Assembly: GCF_019974135.1 (NCBI RefSeq)
Contig: NZ_AP025017.1
Location: 2,418,001 to 2,482,000, forward strand
Length of the DNA stretch: 64,000 nt
Source: Actinomyces capricornis
Lineage (GTDB): Bacteria; Actinomycetota; Actinomycetes; Actinomycetales; Actinomycetaceae
Direction: 5' to 3'
The notes under the pieces were generated by a model, which was given only the letters and a program-made list of their open reading frames with translations, made no database searches and was not told the DNA's origin. Shown piece by piece: positions 37,137-46,912 of this stretch (the stretch's first letter is position 1; each line of letters starts with the position of its first letter). The translations under genes and the position numbers were made by a program.

Positions 37137-38411
37137 TCAGCGCGGGCGCTTGTAGAAGGGCGCGGCGACGACGCTCATGGGCATGAGGCGCCCGCGCACA
37201 TCCACGCTCAGCTCCGTGCCCACCGGCCAGGCGGGCTCCTGCGGGGAGTGCGGCGCCAGGCGGGCCAGGGCGATGGGATGGCCCAGGGTGGGGGAGAGCA
37301 GGCCCGAGGTGACCGTGCCCAACTGCCTGCCGGCCTCATCCAGAACCGGGCAGCCCGCCCGGGCGGCGCGCCGGCCCTGACCGGCCAGGGCCACGAGCAC
37401 CTCGGTGCCCTCCTGCCCCTCCCGCTCCTTGCGCTCCTCCAGGGCCGCGCGGCCCACGAAGTCGGGCCGGTCCAGGGCCACCACGGCGCCCAGGCAGGCG
37501 TCGTAGGGCGTGATCGTGCGGGTCAGCTCATGGCCGTACAGGGGCATGCCCGCCTCCAGGCGCAGGGAGTCGCGCGAGGCCAGCCCGCAGGGCGTGAGCA
37601 CCGGCAGCGGCACCTCCTGCCCATCCTCGACAGGCCCCAGCGCCAGCCCCTGGGCGCTGGCGGTGATGACGCGCCACAGGTCCTCGGCGTCCTCCGCCCC
37701 GCAGAACAGCTCGAAGCCGTCCTCCCCGGTGTACCCGGTGCGGGCCAGCAGGACGGAGTGCCCGGCGGCCGTCGCACGTACGGCCGCGTAGTAGCGCAGA
37801 CGAGCCAGGATCCCCGGCCCGCACAGCACATCGGCCCCGCAGTCCTCATCCTGGGACTGTCCGGGCTCGGGCCTCAGGGCGGCCGGGATCCCGGCCCCCG
37901 ACTCCACCACGCCCCGCAGGATCTCCTCGGCGCGCGGGCCCTGAACCGCCAGGAGCGCCGTGCTCAGGGAGATGTCGCAGACCGTGGCCTCGAAGCCGGC
38001 GCAGCGCGCCACCAGCTCGGCTGCCACCTGCTCCCGGTTGGAGGCATTGGGCACCACGAGGAACTCCTCATCGCCCACGTGGTAGACGATGAGGTCATCG
38101 ATGATACCGCCCTCTTCAGTGACCATCATCGAGTAGCGGGCCCGCCCCACCGCCACCGCGGAGATCCGGCCCACCAGGGCGTGGTCCAGGGCCTGGCCGG
38201 CACCGGGGCCCTCGACCTTGACCTCGCCCATGTGGGACAGGTCGAACAGGCCCGCACTGGTGCGCACCGCCCGGTGCTCGGTTAGGTCGGAGCCGTAGCG
38301 CAGGGGCATCTCCCAGCCGCCGAAGTCGGTGAAGACCGCCTCCAGCTCGCAGTGGATGGCATGCAGGGGCGTGCGGCGGGGCTCGGGGGCCATCGGGACT
38401 GAATCGCTCAT
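37137..38411 (-). CDS. gcvT: Glycine cleavage system T protein (aminomethyltransferase)
   Basis: 424 residues, longer than the usual 360-375 because of insertions near residues 155-165 and 260-270. Transfers the one-carbon unit from the H protein to THF, releasing ammonia. Recognised by FGGWEMPLRYGS, the conserved Asp in RYSMMVTEEGGIIDDLIVYHVG, and GEDGFELFC. The ATG is 11 nt after gcvP, with AGGAGAGATGAG before it, so the two are co-translated or co-transcribed. Confidence 0.96.
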   Translation of the reverse strand: MSDSVPMAPEPRRTPLHAIHCELEAVFTDFGGWEMPLRYGSDLTEHRAVRTSAGLFDLSHMGEVKVEGPGAGQALDHALVGRISAVAVGRARYSMMVTEEGGIIDDLIVYHVGDEEFLVVPNASNREQVAAELVARCAGFEATVCDISLSTALLAVQGPRAEEILRGVVESGAGIPAALRPEPGQSQDEDCGADVLCGPGILARLRYYAAVRATAAGHSVLLARTGYTGEDGFELFCGAEDAEDLWRVITASAQGLALGPVEDGQEVPLPVLTPCGLASRDSLRLEAGMPLYGHELTRTITPYDACLGAVVALDRPDFVGRAALEERKEREGQEGTEVLVALAGQGRRAARAGCPVLDEAGRQLGTVTSGLLSPTLGHPIALARLAPHSPQEPAWPVGTELSVDVRGRLMPMSVVAAPFYKRPR

Positions 38412-38422
38412 CTCATCTCTCC

Positions 38423-41400
38423 TCAGGTGTGGGCGCCGTCGTCGGTGCGGGCCCCGTCATCGAAGGCCTCGGGCGGCGGGCAGGTGCAGGCCAGGTTGCG
38501 GTCCCCATAGGCGTTGTCGATGCGGGCCACCGGGGCGAAGTACTTGTCGCGCTCCATGCCCGCCAGGGGGAAGGCCGCCTGGCTGCGGGGGTAGGGGCGC
38601 TCCCACTCATCGGCGGCCACCTGGGCCAGGGTGTGGGGGCTGCGGCGCAGCACCGAGTCCTCCAGGGCCACCCGGCCCGAGCCCACCTGGTCGATCTCGG
38701 CCCGGATGGCCCTCATGGCGGCGATGAAGCGGTCGATCTCCGCCTTGGGCTCGGACTCGGTGGGCTCGACCATGAGCGTGCCCGCCACCGGGAAGGCCAG
38801 GGTGGGGGCGTGGAAGCCGTAGTCGATGAGCCGCTTGGCCACATCCTCGGCGCTCACCCCCGTGGCGGCGGTCAGCTCGCGCAGGTCCAGGATGCACTCG
38901 TGGGCCACCCAGCCCCCGGGACCGGTGTACAGGGTGGGGAAGCAGTCCTCCAGCTCGCGGGAGATGTAGTTGGCGTGCGCGATCGCGCTCAGGGAGGCCC
39001 GGCGCAGGTCGGCGTCGTCCATGAGGGCCAGGTAGGACCAGGCCAGCGGCATCACCCCGGCCGATCCGAAGCGGGCCCCGGCCGCGGGCGCCCCCTGGAA
39101 CCCGGCATCGGGGTCGCCCGGCTCGGCCGGCGCGCTGCCCCGGGGCCCGGCGGGCAGGAAGGGTGCCAGGTGCTCCTTGACCGCCACCGGACCCACCCCG
39201 GGACCGCCGCCTCCGTGGGGGATGGCGAAGGTCTTGTGCAGGTTGAGGTGGGAGACGTCCCCGCCCAGGTCGCCGGGGCGCAGGAGCCCGCACATGGCGT
39301 TGAGGTTCGCCCCGTCGATGTAGACCTGCCCCCCGGCGTCGTGGACCATCTGGGCCACCTGGGAGACCTGGGGCTCGAAGACCCCGTGCGTGGAGGGGTA
39401 GGTGAGCATGATGGCCGCCACCCGCCCCTCGTTGGCCTCCAGCGTGGCGCGCAGGTCGTCGACGTCGATGGAGCCGTCGGCGGCCGTGGCCACCACGACG
39501 ACGCGCATCCCGGCCCCCGCCGCGGAGGCCGCGTTGGTGCCGTGGGCCGAGGCCGGCACCAGGCAGGTGTCGCGCTGGCCCTGTCCGATGGACTCCAGGT
39601 AGCCGGCGATGGCCAGCAGGCCGGTGAGCTCGCCCTGCGCCCCGGAGGCCGGCTGGAGGCTGATCCGGTCGTAGCCCACCAGGCCCACCAGGCGCTCGGA
39701 GAGCTGGGCCAGCAGGAGCCTCCACCCCCGGGTCTGGTCGGCCGGGGCGCAGGGGTGGATGCCCGCCAGCGCCGGCTCCAGCCACAGTGCGGACTCCACG
39801 GCCGCATTGAGCTTGAGGGTGCATGAGCCCAGGGGGATCATCGTGCGGTCCAGGGCCAGGTCGCGGTCGGCCAGGCGCCGCAGGTAGCGCACCAGGGCCG
39901 CCTCGGAGCGGTAGAGGTGGAAGGAGGGGTGGGTCAGGTAGTCCCCCGAGCGCCTCAGGCCCGCGGGCAGGGGCAGGGCCTCGGCCGCCCCATCCTCATC
40001 GGAAGCGGCACCCGCCGCGCGGCCCTGAGCCTGCCCCGCCTCCGCGCGATCCCGGCCGGTGAGCAGGGCGATGAGCTCCTCGACGTGCCGCCCGGTGGTG
40101 GTCTCGTTGGTGGACAGGCCCAGGTGGTCGGCGTCCAGCAGCCGCAGGTTGTACCCGCCCGCCGCGGCCCGCTCCAGGACCTGGGCGGCCCTGCCCGGCA
40201 GGCGGATGCTCAGGGTGTCGAAGAAGTCCTCGTGCTCCAGCTCCAGACCGGCGCGGCGCAGGCCCAGGGCGATCTGGGCGGCCCGGGCGTGGATCCGCTC
40301 GGCGATGGCCCGCAGGCCCTCGGGGCCGTGGTGGACGGCGTACATGGCCGCCACCACCGCCAGCAGGGCCTGGGCGGTGCAGATATTGGAGGTGGCCCTC
40401 TCCCGGCGGATGTGCTGCTCGCGGGTCTGCAGGGCCAGGCGGTAGGCGGGGGCGCCCTCGGCGTCGCGCGAGACCCCGACGATGCGCCCGGGCAGCTGGC
40501 GCTGGAGGCGCTGGCTGACGGCCATGTACCCGGGGTGGGGGCCGCCGAAGAGCAGGGGCACCCCCAGGCGCTGGGCCGAGCCGACGGCGATATCGGCGCC
40601 GATCTGCCCGGGTGCGCTCAGCAGGGTCAGGGCCAGGGGGTCGGCGTCGATGGCCACCAGTCCGCCGCGGTCGTGGACGGCCTCCACGGCGGTGGCCAGG
40701 TCCTGGATGGAGCCCCGTGTCGTGGTGTGGGCCAGGACGGCCCCCAGCAGGGGCGGGGCGTCCAGGCGGTCCAGCAGGCCGGCCTCGACGATCTGCTCGA
40801 CGTCTGTCACTGCACAGTCCAGCCCCAGGGCGCGGCAGCGGGCCTGGGCCACCTGGAGGCACTGGGGGTGCAGGCCGGCGTCCAGCACCACGGTGCCCTC
40901 CGTGCGCCGCGAGGCCCGGGCCATGAGCATGGCCGCCTCGGCCACGGCCGTGGCCTCATCGAGCAGGGAGGTGCAGGCCACAGGCAGGGCGGTCAGGTCG
41001 CTGATGGTGGTCTGGAAGAGCAGCTGGGCCTCCAGGCGGCCCTGGGAGATCTCCGCCTGGTAGGGCGTGTAGGCGGTGGTCCAGGCAGGGTTGCCCAGGA
41101 TGTCGCGGGCGATGACGGCGGGGGTGCGCGTGGGGTGGTACCCCTGGCCGATCATCTCGGTGTGGGGGTCGTTGAGGGCGGCCAGCCCGCGCAGGGCCTC
41201 CACGGCCTCGGCCTCACTCAGGCCACCACTGCCCACGTCGGCCGGGTGGGTATGCGCGGGGCGCTCCAGTGCCGCCAGGCCCGCGGGCAGGACCGCCGCG
41301 GCCAGTTGCTCCAGGCCCTCCTCCTCAGCGCCGCCCGCATCGGCGGGCTCAGGGGGGTCCTGGATGCCGAGGCGGTGGAGGACCGCCGCCATGTCCGGGC

Positions 41401-41473
41401 CCGCGGTGCCCAGGTGGCGGGAGACGAAGGGGGCCAGGTCGGTGGCATGTCGGGTGGCACATCGGTGGGCCAT
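38423..41473 (-). CDS. gcvP: Glycine dehydrogenase (decarboxylating), P protein
   Basis: 1016 residues, the fused homodimeric form. PLP enzyme that decarboxylates glycine and passes the aminomethyl group to lipoylated H protein. The PLP-lysine region [17 protein letters not shown] is in the C-terminal half (about residue 750); the second Gly-rich PGYMAVSQR region lies in the N-terminal half. SD GGAGG is 5 nt before the ATG, and a TATGAT -10-like hexamer sits on the minus strand at 41505-41510. I find no glycine riboswitch in the 217-nt gap to miaB. Confidence 0.97.
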   Translation of the reverse strand: MAHRCATRHATDLAPFVSRHLGTAGPDMAAVLHRLGIQDPPEPADAGGAEEEGLEQLAAAVLPAGLAALERPAHTHPADVGSGGLSEAEAVEALRGLAALNDPHTEMIGQGYHPTRTPAVIARDILGNPAWTTAYTPYQAEISQGRLEAQLLFQTTISDLTALPVACTSLLDEATAVAEAAMLMARASRRTEGTVVLDAGLHPQCLQVAQARCRALGLDCAVTDVEQIVEAGLLDRLDAPPLLGAVLAHTTTRGSIQDLATAVEAVHDRGGLVAIDADPLALTLLSAPGQIGADIAVGSAQRLGVPLLFGGPHPGYMAVSQRLQRQLPGRIVGVSRDAEGAPAYRLALQTREQHIRRERATSNICTAQALLAVVAAMYAVHHGPEGLRAIAERIHARAAQIALGLRRAGLELEHEDFFDTLSIRLPGRAAQVLERAAAGGYNLRLLDADHLGLSTNETTTGRHVEELIALLTGRDRAEAGQAQGRAAGAASDEDGAAEALPLPAGLRRSGDYLTHPSFHLYRSEAALVRYLRRLADRDLALDRTMIPLGSCTLKLNAAVESALWLEPALAGIHPCAPADQTRGWRLLLAQLSERLVGLVGYDRISLQPASGAQGELTGLLAIAGYLESIGQGQRDTCLVPASAHGTNAASAAGAGMRVVVVATAADGSIDVDDLRATLEANEGRVAAIMLTYPSTHGVFEPQVSQVAQMVHDAGGQVYIDGANLNAMCGLLRPGDLGGDVSHLNLHKTFAIPHGGGGPGVGPVAVKEHLAPFLPAGPRGSAPAEPGDPDAGFQGAPAAGARFGSAGVMPLAWSYLALMDDADLRRASLSAIAHANYISRELEDCFPTLYTGPGGWVAHECILDLRELTAATGVSAEDVAKRLIDYGFHAPTLAFPVAGTLMVEPTESEPKAEIDRFIAAMRAIRAEIDQVGSGRVALEDSVLRRSPHTLAQVAADEWERPYPRSQAAFPLAGMERDKYFAPVARIDNAYGDRNLACTCPPPEAFDDGARTDDGAHT

Positions 41474-41676
41474 GAGAACCTCCGGGGGTCATGAGACGCC
41501 TGTCATCATAAACGCAGATCCGCCGGCCCGGGGGCCGGACGGGGCGGGGCGGTCCCGACGGCGAGTGCGCCTCGTCAGGCCCCTGAGCTCATCGCCTGCG
41601 GGCTGGCGCCCGCGCACCGGCTCGTGCATCCGGTCACGAGTGGGGCGGCTCGCTGGGCGTGTCCCGCCCACGGCCC

Positions 41677-41682
41677 TAGAAT
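41677..41682 (+). promoter_or_regulatory. -10 hexamer TAGAAT, leaderless start of miaB
   Basis: TAGAAT matches TATAAT at 5 of 6 bases and ends 8 nt before the ATG; no SD. Confidence 0.55.
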
Positions 41683-41690
41683 CACGCGCG

Positions 41691-43406
41691 ATGACGATCA
41701 CTCCCTCCACAGCCTCGCCGGCCTCACAGGCCCCCGGCGCCGCCAGTGCCCCTCTCATCGACGCGCGTGCCGCTGCCGGCCAGGGCGGGCCCGCTCGCAC
41801 CTACCACGTGCGCACCCTGGGCTGCCAGATGAACGTCCACGACTCCGAGCGGATGGCGGGCCTGCTGGAGGCCGCCGGCTACCGGCGCGTCGAGGAGGTG
41901 CCCGAGGCCGCCGCCCGGGCCACCCGCGCCGGTGACGGCGGAGCCGACGTCGTCATCCTCAACACCTGCTCGGTGCGCGAGAACGCTGCCAACCGCCTGT
42001 TCGGCAACTTGGGCCAGCTCGCCGCGGTCAAGCGCGAGCGCCCCGGCATGCAGATCGCGGTGGCCGGCTGCCTGGCCCAGCAGATGGGGCAGGGGATCGT
42101 CGAGCGCGCCCCCTGGGTGGATGTGGTCTTCGGCACCCACAACCTCGATGTGCTCCCGGCCCTGCTGGAGCGGGCCCGCCACAACTCCGAGGCCGCTGTC
42201 GAGCTGGAGGAGTCCCTCAAGGTCTTCCCCTCCACGCTGCCCACGCGCCGCGAGTCCGCCTACGCCGCCTGGGTGTCGGTGGCCGTGGGCTGCAACAACA
42301 CCTGCACCTTCTGCATCGTCCCCTCCTTGAGGGGCCGCCAGCGCGACCGGCGCCCCGGTGAGGTCCTGGCCGAGATCGAGGCCGTGGCCGCCCAGGGGGC
42401 CATCGAGGTCACCCTCCTGGGGCAGAACGTCAACTCCTACGGCGTGGGCTTCGGGGATCGCGGCGCCTTCGCCAAGCTCCTGCGGGCCGCCGGCGCCGTG
42501 GAGGGCATCGAGCGGGTGCGCTTCACCAGCCCCCACCCGGCGGCTTTCACCGACGACGTCATCGAGGCCATGGCCACCACTCCCGCGGTCATGCCCAGCC
42601 TCCACATGCCCCTGCAGTCCGGCTCCGACGCCGTGCTGCGCGCCATGCGCCGCTCCTACCGCTCCGAGCGCTTCCTGGGGATCTTGGAGCGGGTGCGCGC
42701 CCGCATCCCCCAGGCCGCCATCACTACCGACATCATCGTGGGCTTCCCCGGGGAGACCGAGGATGACTTCGAGGACACCCTGCGGGTGGTCGAGCAGGCG
42801 CGCTTCGCCTCGGCCTTCACCTTCGAGTACTCCCCGCGCCCCGGCACCCCTGCGGCCGACCGCCAGGACCAGGTCCCGCTGGAGGTCGTCAAGGACCGTT
42901 ACCGCCGCCTGGACGAGCTCGTGCGCCGTATCACCCACGAGGAGAACGTGGCTCAGGAGGGGCGCGTCGTCGAGGTGCTCGTGGCCGAGGGGGAGGGGCG
43001 CCGCGACGCCGCGACCTGCCGGATCTCGGGGCGCGCCGAGGACAACCGCCTGGTGCACCTGGCCCTGCCCGAGGGCATGGACCCCCAGGACTATGAGGGG
43101 GGCGCCCCGCGGCCGGGCGACATGGTCAGCGTGCGCGTCACTCACGGCGCCCCCCACAACCTCATCGCCGACTCGGCCCACTGCGGGCCGGCCGGTGCGA
43201 GCAGCCCCGCCGGCGGAGCGCCCGGAGATCACCTGTGGCTCGACGACGGCCCGGCCCTGTTCGAGGTGCGTCGCACCCGGGCGGGCGAGGCATGGCAGCG
43301 CCGCCGGGCCGAGGCATGCTCCACCCCCGAGCCCGAGACCGCGCCGGTGAGCCTGGGCCTGCCCACCATCCGCGTGGGCGCCCCGGGCGCGGGCGAGCGC
43401 CCCTGA
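41691..43406 (+). CDS. miaB: tRNA-2-methylthio-N6-dimethylallyladenosine synthase
   Basis: 571 residues. Radical-SAM enzyme adding a methylthio group to i6A37 in tRNA. Order: UPF0004 domain with Cys in [18 protein letters not shown] and AGCLAQQ; the SAM-cluster motif CNNTCTFC near residues 201-208; a TRAM domain around 410-480. An extra C-terminal extension of about 80 residues has Trp-rich and charged stretches and no known domain. ATG 41691 follows a -10 hexamer; the longer frame back to 41076 is an artefact overlapping gcvP. MiaA, the preceding enzyme in the pathway, is encoded 6 kb downstream. Confidence 0.96.
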   Translation: MTITPSTASPASQAPGAASAPLIDARAAAGQGGPARTYHVRTLGCQMNVHDSERMAGLLEAAGYRRVEEVPEAAARATRAGDGGADVVILNTCSVRENAANRLFGNLGQLAAVKRERPGMQIAVAGCLAQQMGQGIVERAPWVDVVFGTHNLDVLPALLERARHNSEAAVELEESLKVFPSTLPTRRESAYAAWVSVAVGCNNTCTFCIVPSLRGRQRDRRPGEVLAEIEAVAAQGAIEVTLLGQNVNSYGVGFGDRGAFAKLLRAAGAVEGIERVRFTSPHPAAFTDDVIEAMATTPAVMPSLHMPLQSGSDAVLRAMRRSYRSERFLGILERVRARIPQAAITTDIIVGFPGETEDDFEDTLRVVEQARFASAFTFEYSPRPGTPAADRQDQVPLEVVKDRYRRLDELVRRITHEENVAQEGRVVEVLVAEGEGRRDAATCRISGRAEDNRLVHLALPEGMDPQDYEGGAPRPGDMVSVRVTHGAPHNLIADSAHCGPAGASSPAGGAPGDHLWLDDGPALFEVRRTRAGEAWQRRRAEACSTPEPETAPVSLGLPTIRVGAPGAGERP

Positions 43407-43548
43407 GCGGCCCGTCGGGCTGGAGCCGCGCGCCGGATCGCCTCGCCGGCCCACCGCTGGTGAGCACGGCCACTGTCGCGTGCTGCGAGGCACGCGCATC
43501 GGGGCTGCTCAGGTACTGGAGCGGTCACATGAGGGGCGTTGGAGCGCC

Positions 43549-43554
43549 TACCAT
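43549..43554 (+). promoter_or_regulatory. -10 hexamer TACCAT of nhaA
   Basis: TACCATCGTG repeats the pgsA promoter string. A transcript from here would carry a leader of about 75 nt and the small ORF at 43564. Confidence 0.4.
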
Positions 43555-43563
43555 CGTGGCTAC

Positions 43564-43641
43564 GTGTCCCGGGCTGCGGCTGTCCGTGGGCGCGCTGCCT
43601 CAGGCCGCCGCAGGCCATCCGCCAGGAAGGAGTGCCGGTGA
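43564..43641 (+). CDS. Possible small leader ORF overlapping nhaA start
   Basis: 25 codons beginning with GTG, 9 nt after a TACCAT -10. It is strongly basic (about nine Arg/Lys). Its TGA overlaps the nhaA GTG by two bases, which would couple translation. High Arg content is common in shadow frames of GC-rich DNA, so it could be chance. Confidence 0.25.
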   Translation: MSRAAAVRGRAASGRRRPSARKECR

Positions 43642-45503
43642 ACGCTGCTGCACGGTCCGGCTCAGCAAGTCTTGCCGAGTCCGTTGACGCCTATCTGCGT
43701 CGTCGTCGGCGTTGGCGAGACATCCTCACCAATGAGACCTATGCCGCCGTCGCGCTGTGCCTGGCCACACTCGCGGCCCTGGTGTGGGCCAATCTCGGTG
43801 AGAGCTACCACGCCTTCTGGGCCACGCGCCTGTCCCTGAGCGTCGGCCCCCTGGGCGTGGACCTCACCGCCCACGAGTGGGTCAATGAGGGGCTGATGAC
43901 CGTCTTCTTCTTCCTCGTGGGCCTGGACGTGCGCCGGGATCTGACCCTGGGGGAGCTGCGGCTGCCGGGCCGCGCCCTGCTGCCCGCCGCCGCCGCGGTG
44001 GGCGGCCTGGTGGTGCCGGCCTTCCTCTACCTCATCATCGCCATGGGTACCCCCGGGCTGGGCGCCTGGGGGTCGGTGATCTCCACCGACACCGCCTTCG
44101 CCCTGGGCATGCTGGCCGTCATCGGCCCCAAACGGGCCCCGCGCCTGCGCCTGTTCCTGCTGGCCTTCGCCGTCATCGACGACATCGGCGCCCTGGTGGT
44201 CATCGCCCTGTTCTATACCGCCTCCCTCAACCTCATCGCCCTGGGGGTGGCGGTCCTGGGACTGGTGGGCGTATGGGCCCTGGCCCGCTGGGGCGCCTGG
44301 CGCGCACCCCTCTACCTCCTGCTGGCCGGGGTCATCTGGTACGCCTTCTACCGCTCAGGGGTGCACGCCACCCTGGCGGGCGTCCTCATCGCCCTGCTCC
44401 TGCCCGTCTACTCCGTGCGCAGCCAGGACGTCAACGGCGCCGGCGAGCTCGCCCGGCTCTACCGGCAGTCCCCGGCCCCGGGCACCGCTGCGCTGCTGCG
44501 CGAGGCGCTGGCCTACTCCATGCCCATGAACCAGCGCCTGTCCTTCCTGCTGCTGCCCTATGTCAACTACGTGGTCGTCCCGCTCTTCGCCCTGGCCAAT
44601 GCTGGGGTCCAGCTGGGCTCGCAGTCCCTGGACGCCGCCTTCGCCTCGCGCGTGACCTGGGCGGTCATCATCGGCCTGGTGGTGGGCAAGCTCGTGGGGG
44701 TCACCCTCGGCGCGGCCGTCGTCCTGCACATGGTGCCCTCCTCGCGCCTGCCCGGTCTGGACCTGCCCCGCATCATGGGCATCGGCGCCCTGTCGGGGAT
44801 GGGTTTCACCATCTCCCTCCTGGTGGCCGGGATCGCCCTGGAGGACGAGGCGGTGAGCGACCAGGCGCGCATCGGCGTGCTGTGCGCCTCGGTGAGCGCC
44901 CTGGTCCTGGCCACGCTCATCTTCCGGATCTCGGACTACCTCAGCCCCCTGCCCCCGCCGCCGGGCCAGCGGCTGCGCCGCGGCGTCGACGAGGGCGTGG
45001 ACCTGACCACGGGCGACCCCCGTGCCCCCCACACGCTCATCAACTACGCGGACATGAGCGATGAGGGGCGCTGGCGCCTCATGGAGGCACTCCACGGGAT
45101 CGCCCACCTGCGCGACGCCGGCCAGGTGCGCCTGGTCCTGCGCCACAAGCTCTCCGGTCCCGAGAGCCTGCTGGCCGCGCTGGCCCTGGAGGCCGCCAGG
45201 CACCAGGACAAGTCCCGGCTGTGGCCCTTCCACGACGCCCTGGCCCGGCTGTGCGGGCAGGTCACCCCGGGCACCATCTCCCAGGCGGCCCAGGACGTCG
45301 GCCTGGACGCCGACGCCCTGTGGGAGCGCATTGACTCGGGGATCGATGAGCCCAAGGTGCTCAAGGACGCCCTGGAGGTCGAGGGGCTCACCGAGGACGG
45401 CAGCCCCGTGGTCTACATCGACGGGGAGCGCTTCGAGCACCTGCTCAACCGCTGGACCTTCTCCGAGGCGCTCAACGGGATGTGGGAGAAGGAGCCCGGC
45501 TGA
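43638..45503 (+). CDS. nhaA: Na+/H+ antiporter NhaA fused to a DsbA-like domain lacking cysteines
   Basis: 621 residues from GTG 43638, with AGGAAGGAG about 5 nt upstream. Residues about 20-440 are NhaA: the two ion-binding Asp are in FAVIDDIGALVV (about 180-181), an earlier Asp in ISTDTAFALGML, and the helix X Lys in GKLVGVTLGA. Residues about 455-621 are a thioredoxin-4/DsbA-like domain. NhaA-thioredoxin fusions occur in actinobacteria, but the usual CxxC stretch here reads NYADMSDEGRWR with no Cys, so redox activity is unlikely. The carrier part expels Na+ in exchange for H+ at alkaline pH. Confidence 0.93.
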   Translation: MNAAARSGSASLAESVDAYLRRRRRWRDILTNETYAAVALCLATLAALVWANLGESYHAFWATRLSLSVGPLGVDLTAHEWVNEGLMTVFFFLVGLDVRRDLTLGELRLPGRALLPAAAAVGGLVVPAFLYLIIAMGTPGLGAWGSVISTDTAFALGMLAVIGPKRAPRLRLFLLAFAVIDDIGALVVIALFYTASLNLIALGVAVLGLVGVWALARWGAWRAPLYLLLAGVIWYAFYRSGVHATLAGVLIALLLPVYSVRSQDVNGAGELARLYRQSPAPGTAALLREALAYSMPMNQRLSFLLLPYVNYVVVPLFALANAGVQLGSQSLDAAFASRVTWAVIIGLVVGKLVGVTLGAAVVLHMVPSSRLPGLDLPRIMGIGALSGMGFTISLLVAGIALEDEAVSDQARIGVLCASVSALVLATLIFRISDYLSPLPPPPGQRLRRGVDEGVDLTTGDPRAPHTLINYADMSDEGRWRLMEALHGIAHLRDAGQVRLVLRHKLSGPESLLAALALEAARHQDKSRLWPFHDALARLCGQVTPGTISQAAQDVGLDADALWERIDSGIDEPKVLKDALEVEGLTEDGSPVVYIDGERFEHLLNRWTFSEALNGMWEKEPG

Positions 45504-45548
45504 GGAGGCACTGGGATCGAGGCTGGGAGGTCACGGGAGACGAGAAGC

Positions 45549-45583
45549 GCCGCGGCCCCCGGCGATGGCACGGGGACCGCGGC
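45549..45583. terminator. Bidirectional hairpin between nhaA and DM13 gene
   Basis: GCCGCGG plus CCCC pairs with CGGGG-A-CCGCGGC, a stem of about 11 bp with one bulged A, between convergent genes. Confidence 0.6.
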
Positions 45584-45616
45584 ACGGTCGGGACTGGCGG
45601 CCTCCAGGGGGCCGGA

Positions 45617-46204
45617 TCAGGGCTGCTCCAGGGCGGCGGCGCCGAAGGAGACGGAGAAGTCCTCGCACCACAGGTCCACGGTCGGCCACACCGAGGGGTC
45701 GAAGCCCTCGGGCAGGTCGTAGACCTGGTTGCCGCGGTTGCCCTTGATGGGGGCGACATCGAGGTGCTCGTGCTCGCCCGCGGTGAACCATCCGTCCCTG
45801 CCCTCGACCACTGGGCCGGCGCTGAGCCACACGCGCACATCGGGGCCGTTGGAGGTCTCCAGGTTCTCCAGGACCAGCTGGTGGGAGCCGTCGGGGTGGC
45901 GCACGATGCTGGCCGTGCCGCTGGTCTCGTGCTCGTGGGAGATGAACGTCCCGCTGGAGACCACCACGGCGGCCCCAGAGTCCCCCTGGGCGGTGGGGTC
46001 GGCGGCGGCATCGGTGCCGCCCGCCTCCGCGCCCCCCGCCTCCGGGGCGGCGGGCGCTGCGGCGACCACGGGCACCTCGTCGTCGACCTTGACGTCGACC
46101 AGCAGCAGCCACGGCTTGAACACCGCCAGGCCGGCGGCCAGGACGAGGAGGCCCGCAGCGCCCAGGATCAGCAGGGGGCGGCGGCGTTGACGCGCAAACT
46201 TCAT
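45617..46204 (-). CDS. Membrane-anchored DM13-domain protein
   Basis: 195 residues from ATG 46204, with AGGTGA 5 nt upstream; the open frame runs to 46237. One membrane helix (about 12-32), an Ala/Gly/Glu-rich spacer and a C-terminal DM13 domain: SGTFISHEHETSGTASIVRHP, LENLETSNGPDVRVWLS, then GNQVYDLPEGFDP and VDLWCEDFSVSFG. DM13 domains are proposed to take part in electron transfer or extracellular redox reactions and carry a conserved Cys, here in LWCEDFSV. The gene stands alone, divergent from the YbjN operon. Confidence 0.85.
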   Translation of the reverse strand: MKFARQRRRPLLILGAAGLLVLAAGLAVFKPWLLLVDVKVDDEVPVVAAAPAAPEAGGAEAGGTDAAADPTAQGDSGAAVVVSSGTFISHEHETSGTASIVRHPDGSHQLVLENLETSNGPDVRVWLSAGPVVEGRDGWFTAGEHEHLDVAPIKGNRGNQVYDLPEGFDPSVWPTVDLWCEDFSVSFGAAALEQP

Positions 46205-46437
46205 GATGTCACCTATGATTCTTGGGATTCGCCGCACATATTCTTATGAGCGGGCTGTCCATTCCAACCAGGCTCCCGTCCCGGCTATTCCCGTCGCCCC
46301 CACGGCGGCGTACCGACGCCGAGGCCCGCCCCCGAGTGCTGGCGGGTGCGGTCGGGTGCTCCCGGCCGCAGGCGGGAGGGTATTGCGCTCATGGTGGAGC
46401 CGCCGGGATGTGCCGTCGGGCCGATGCCCCCACCGCT

Positions 46438-46443
46438 TACCCT
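46438..46443 (+). promoter_or_regulatory. -10 hexamer TACCCT, leaderless start of YbjN-miaA operon
   Basis: TACCCT ends 7 nt before ATG 46451; no SD. Confidence 0.4.
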
Positions 46444-46450
46444 GGGCGCC

Positions 46451-46912
46451 ATGTCCAGATCCGATGCCCCTGTGCCCGCGGCGCCCACGCCGGTCGACGC
46501 TGAGCGCGTGCGGGCCTGCGTCCAGGATCTGGGGCTGAGGTACTTCGTCGACGACGAGGGGGACGTGGGCATCCCCTGGAGGCTGGTGACCGTCCACGTC
46601 GTCTTCCAGGACACGCGCGCCGTCCAGCTGCGCGGCGTGTGGCACCGTATCGCCGAGACCGAGTCCCTCGGGCCACTGCGCGACCTGGTGGAGGACTGGA
46701 ACATTACGCGCATCGGCCCCAAGGCCTACCTGACCATCTCCGACAACGGCGTCGTGCGCCTCCACGGAGAGGTCACCTACCCCCTGGGCGCGGGCATGAC
46801 CGACCAGCAGCTCTCCGAGTTCATCTTCACCGGGTGCCGGCTCATCATCGCCCTCATGAGGGAGGCCGAGGACCAGTTCCCCGATCCGCTGCGCGGTAGC
46901 CTGGAGCCCTGA
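46451..46912 (+). CDS. YbjN-domain protein (first of a pair)
   Basis: 153 residues from ATG 46451; the open frame begins at 46346. The single YbjN domain resembles type III secretion chaperone folds: LGLRYFVDDEGDVGIPW, then VWHRIAETESL, LVEDWN and PKAYLTISDNGVVRLHGEV. Function in actinobacteria is unknown. It overlaps the second YbjN gene by one base (TGATG), and a YbjN pair before miaA is a common actinobacterial arrangement. Confidence 0.88.
   Translation: MSRSDAPVPAAPTPVDAERVRACVQDLGLRYFVDDEGDVGIPWRLVTVHVVFQDTRAVQLRGVWHRIAETESLGPLRDLVEDWNITRIGPKAYLTISDNGVVRLHGEVTYPLGAGMTDQQLSEFIFTGCRLIIALMREAEDQFPDPLRGSLEP

Noticed and set aside
41076..41690. N-terminal extension of miaB overlapping gcvP
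   Set aside because: The extension lies antisense to gcvP, is Arg/Ser/Pro-rich, and miaB homology starts after ATG 41691, next to a good -10.
41474..41690. Glycine riboswitch before gcvP
   Set aside because: I looked on the minus strand for the conserved GGAGAG and CTCTCAGG-type cores and found none.
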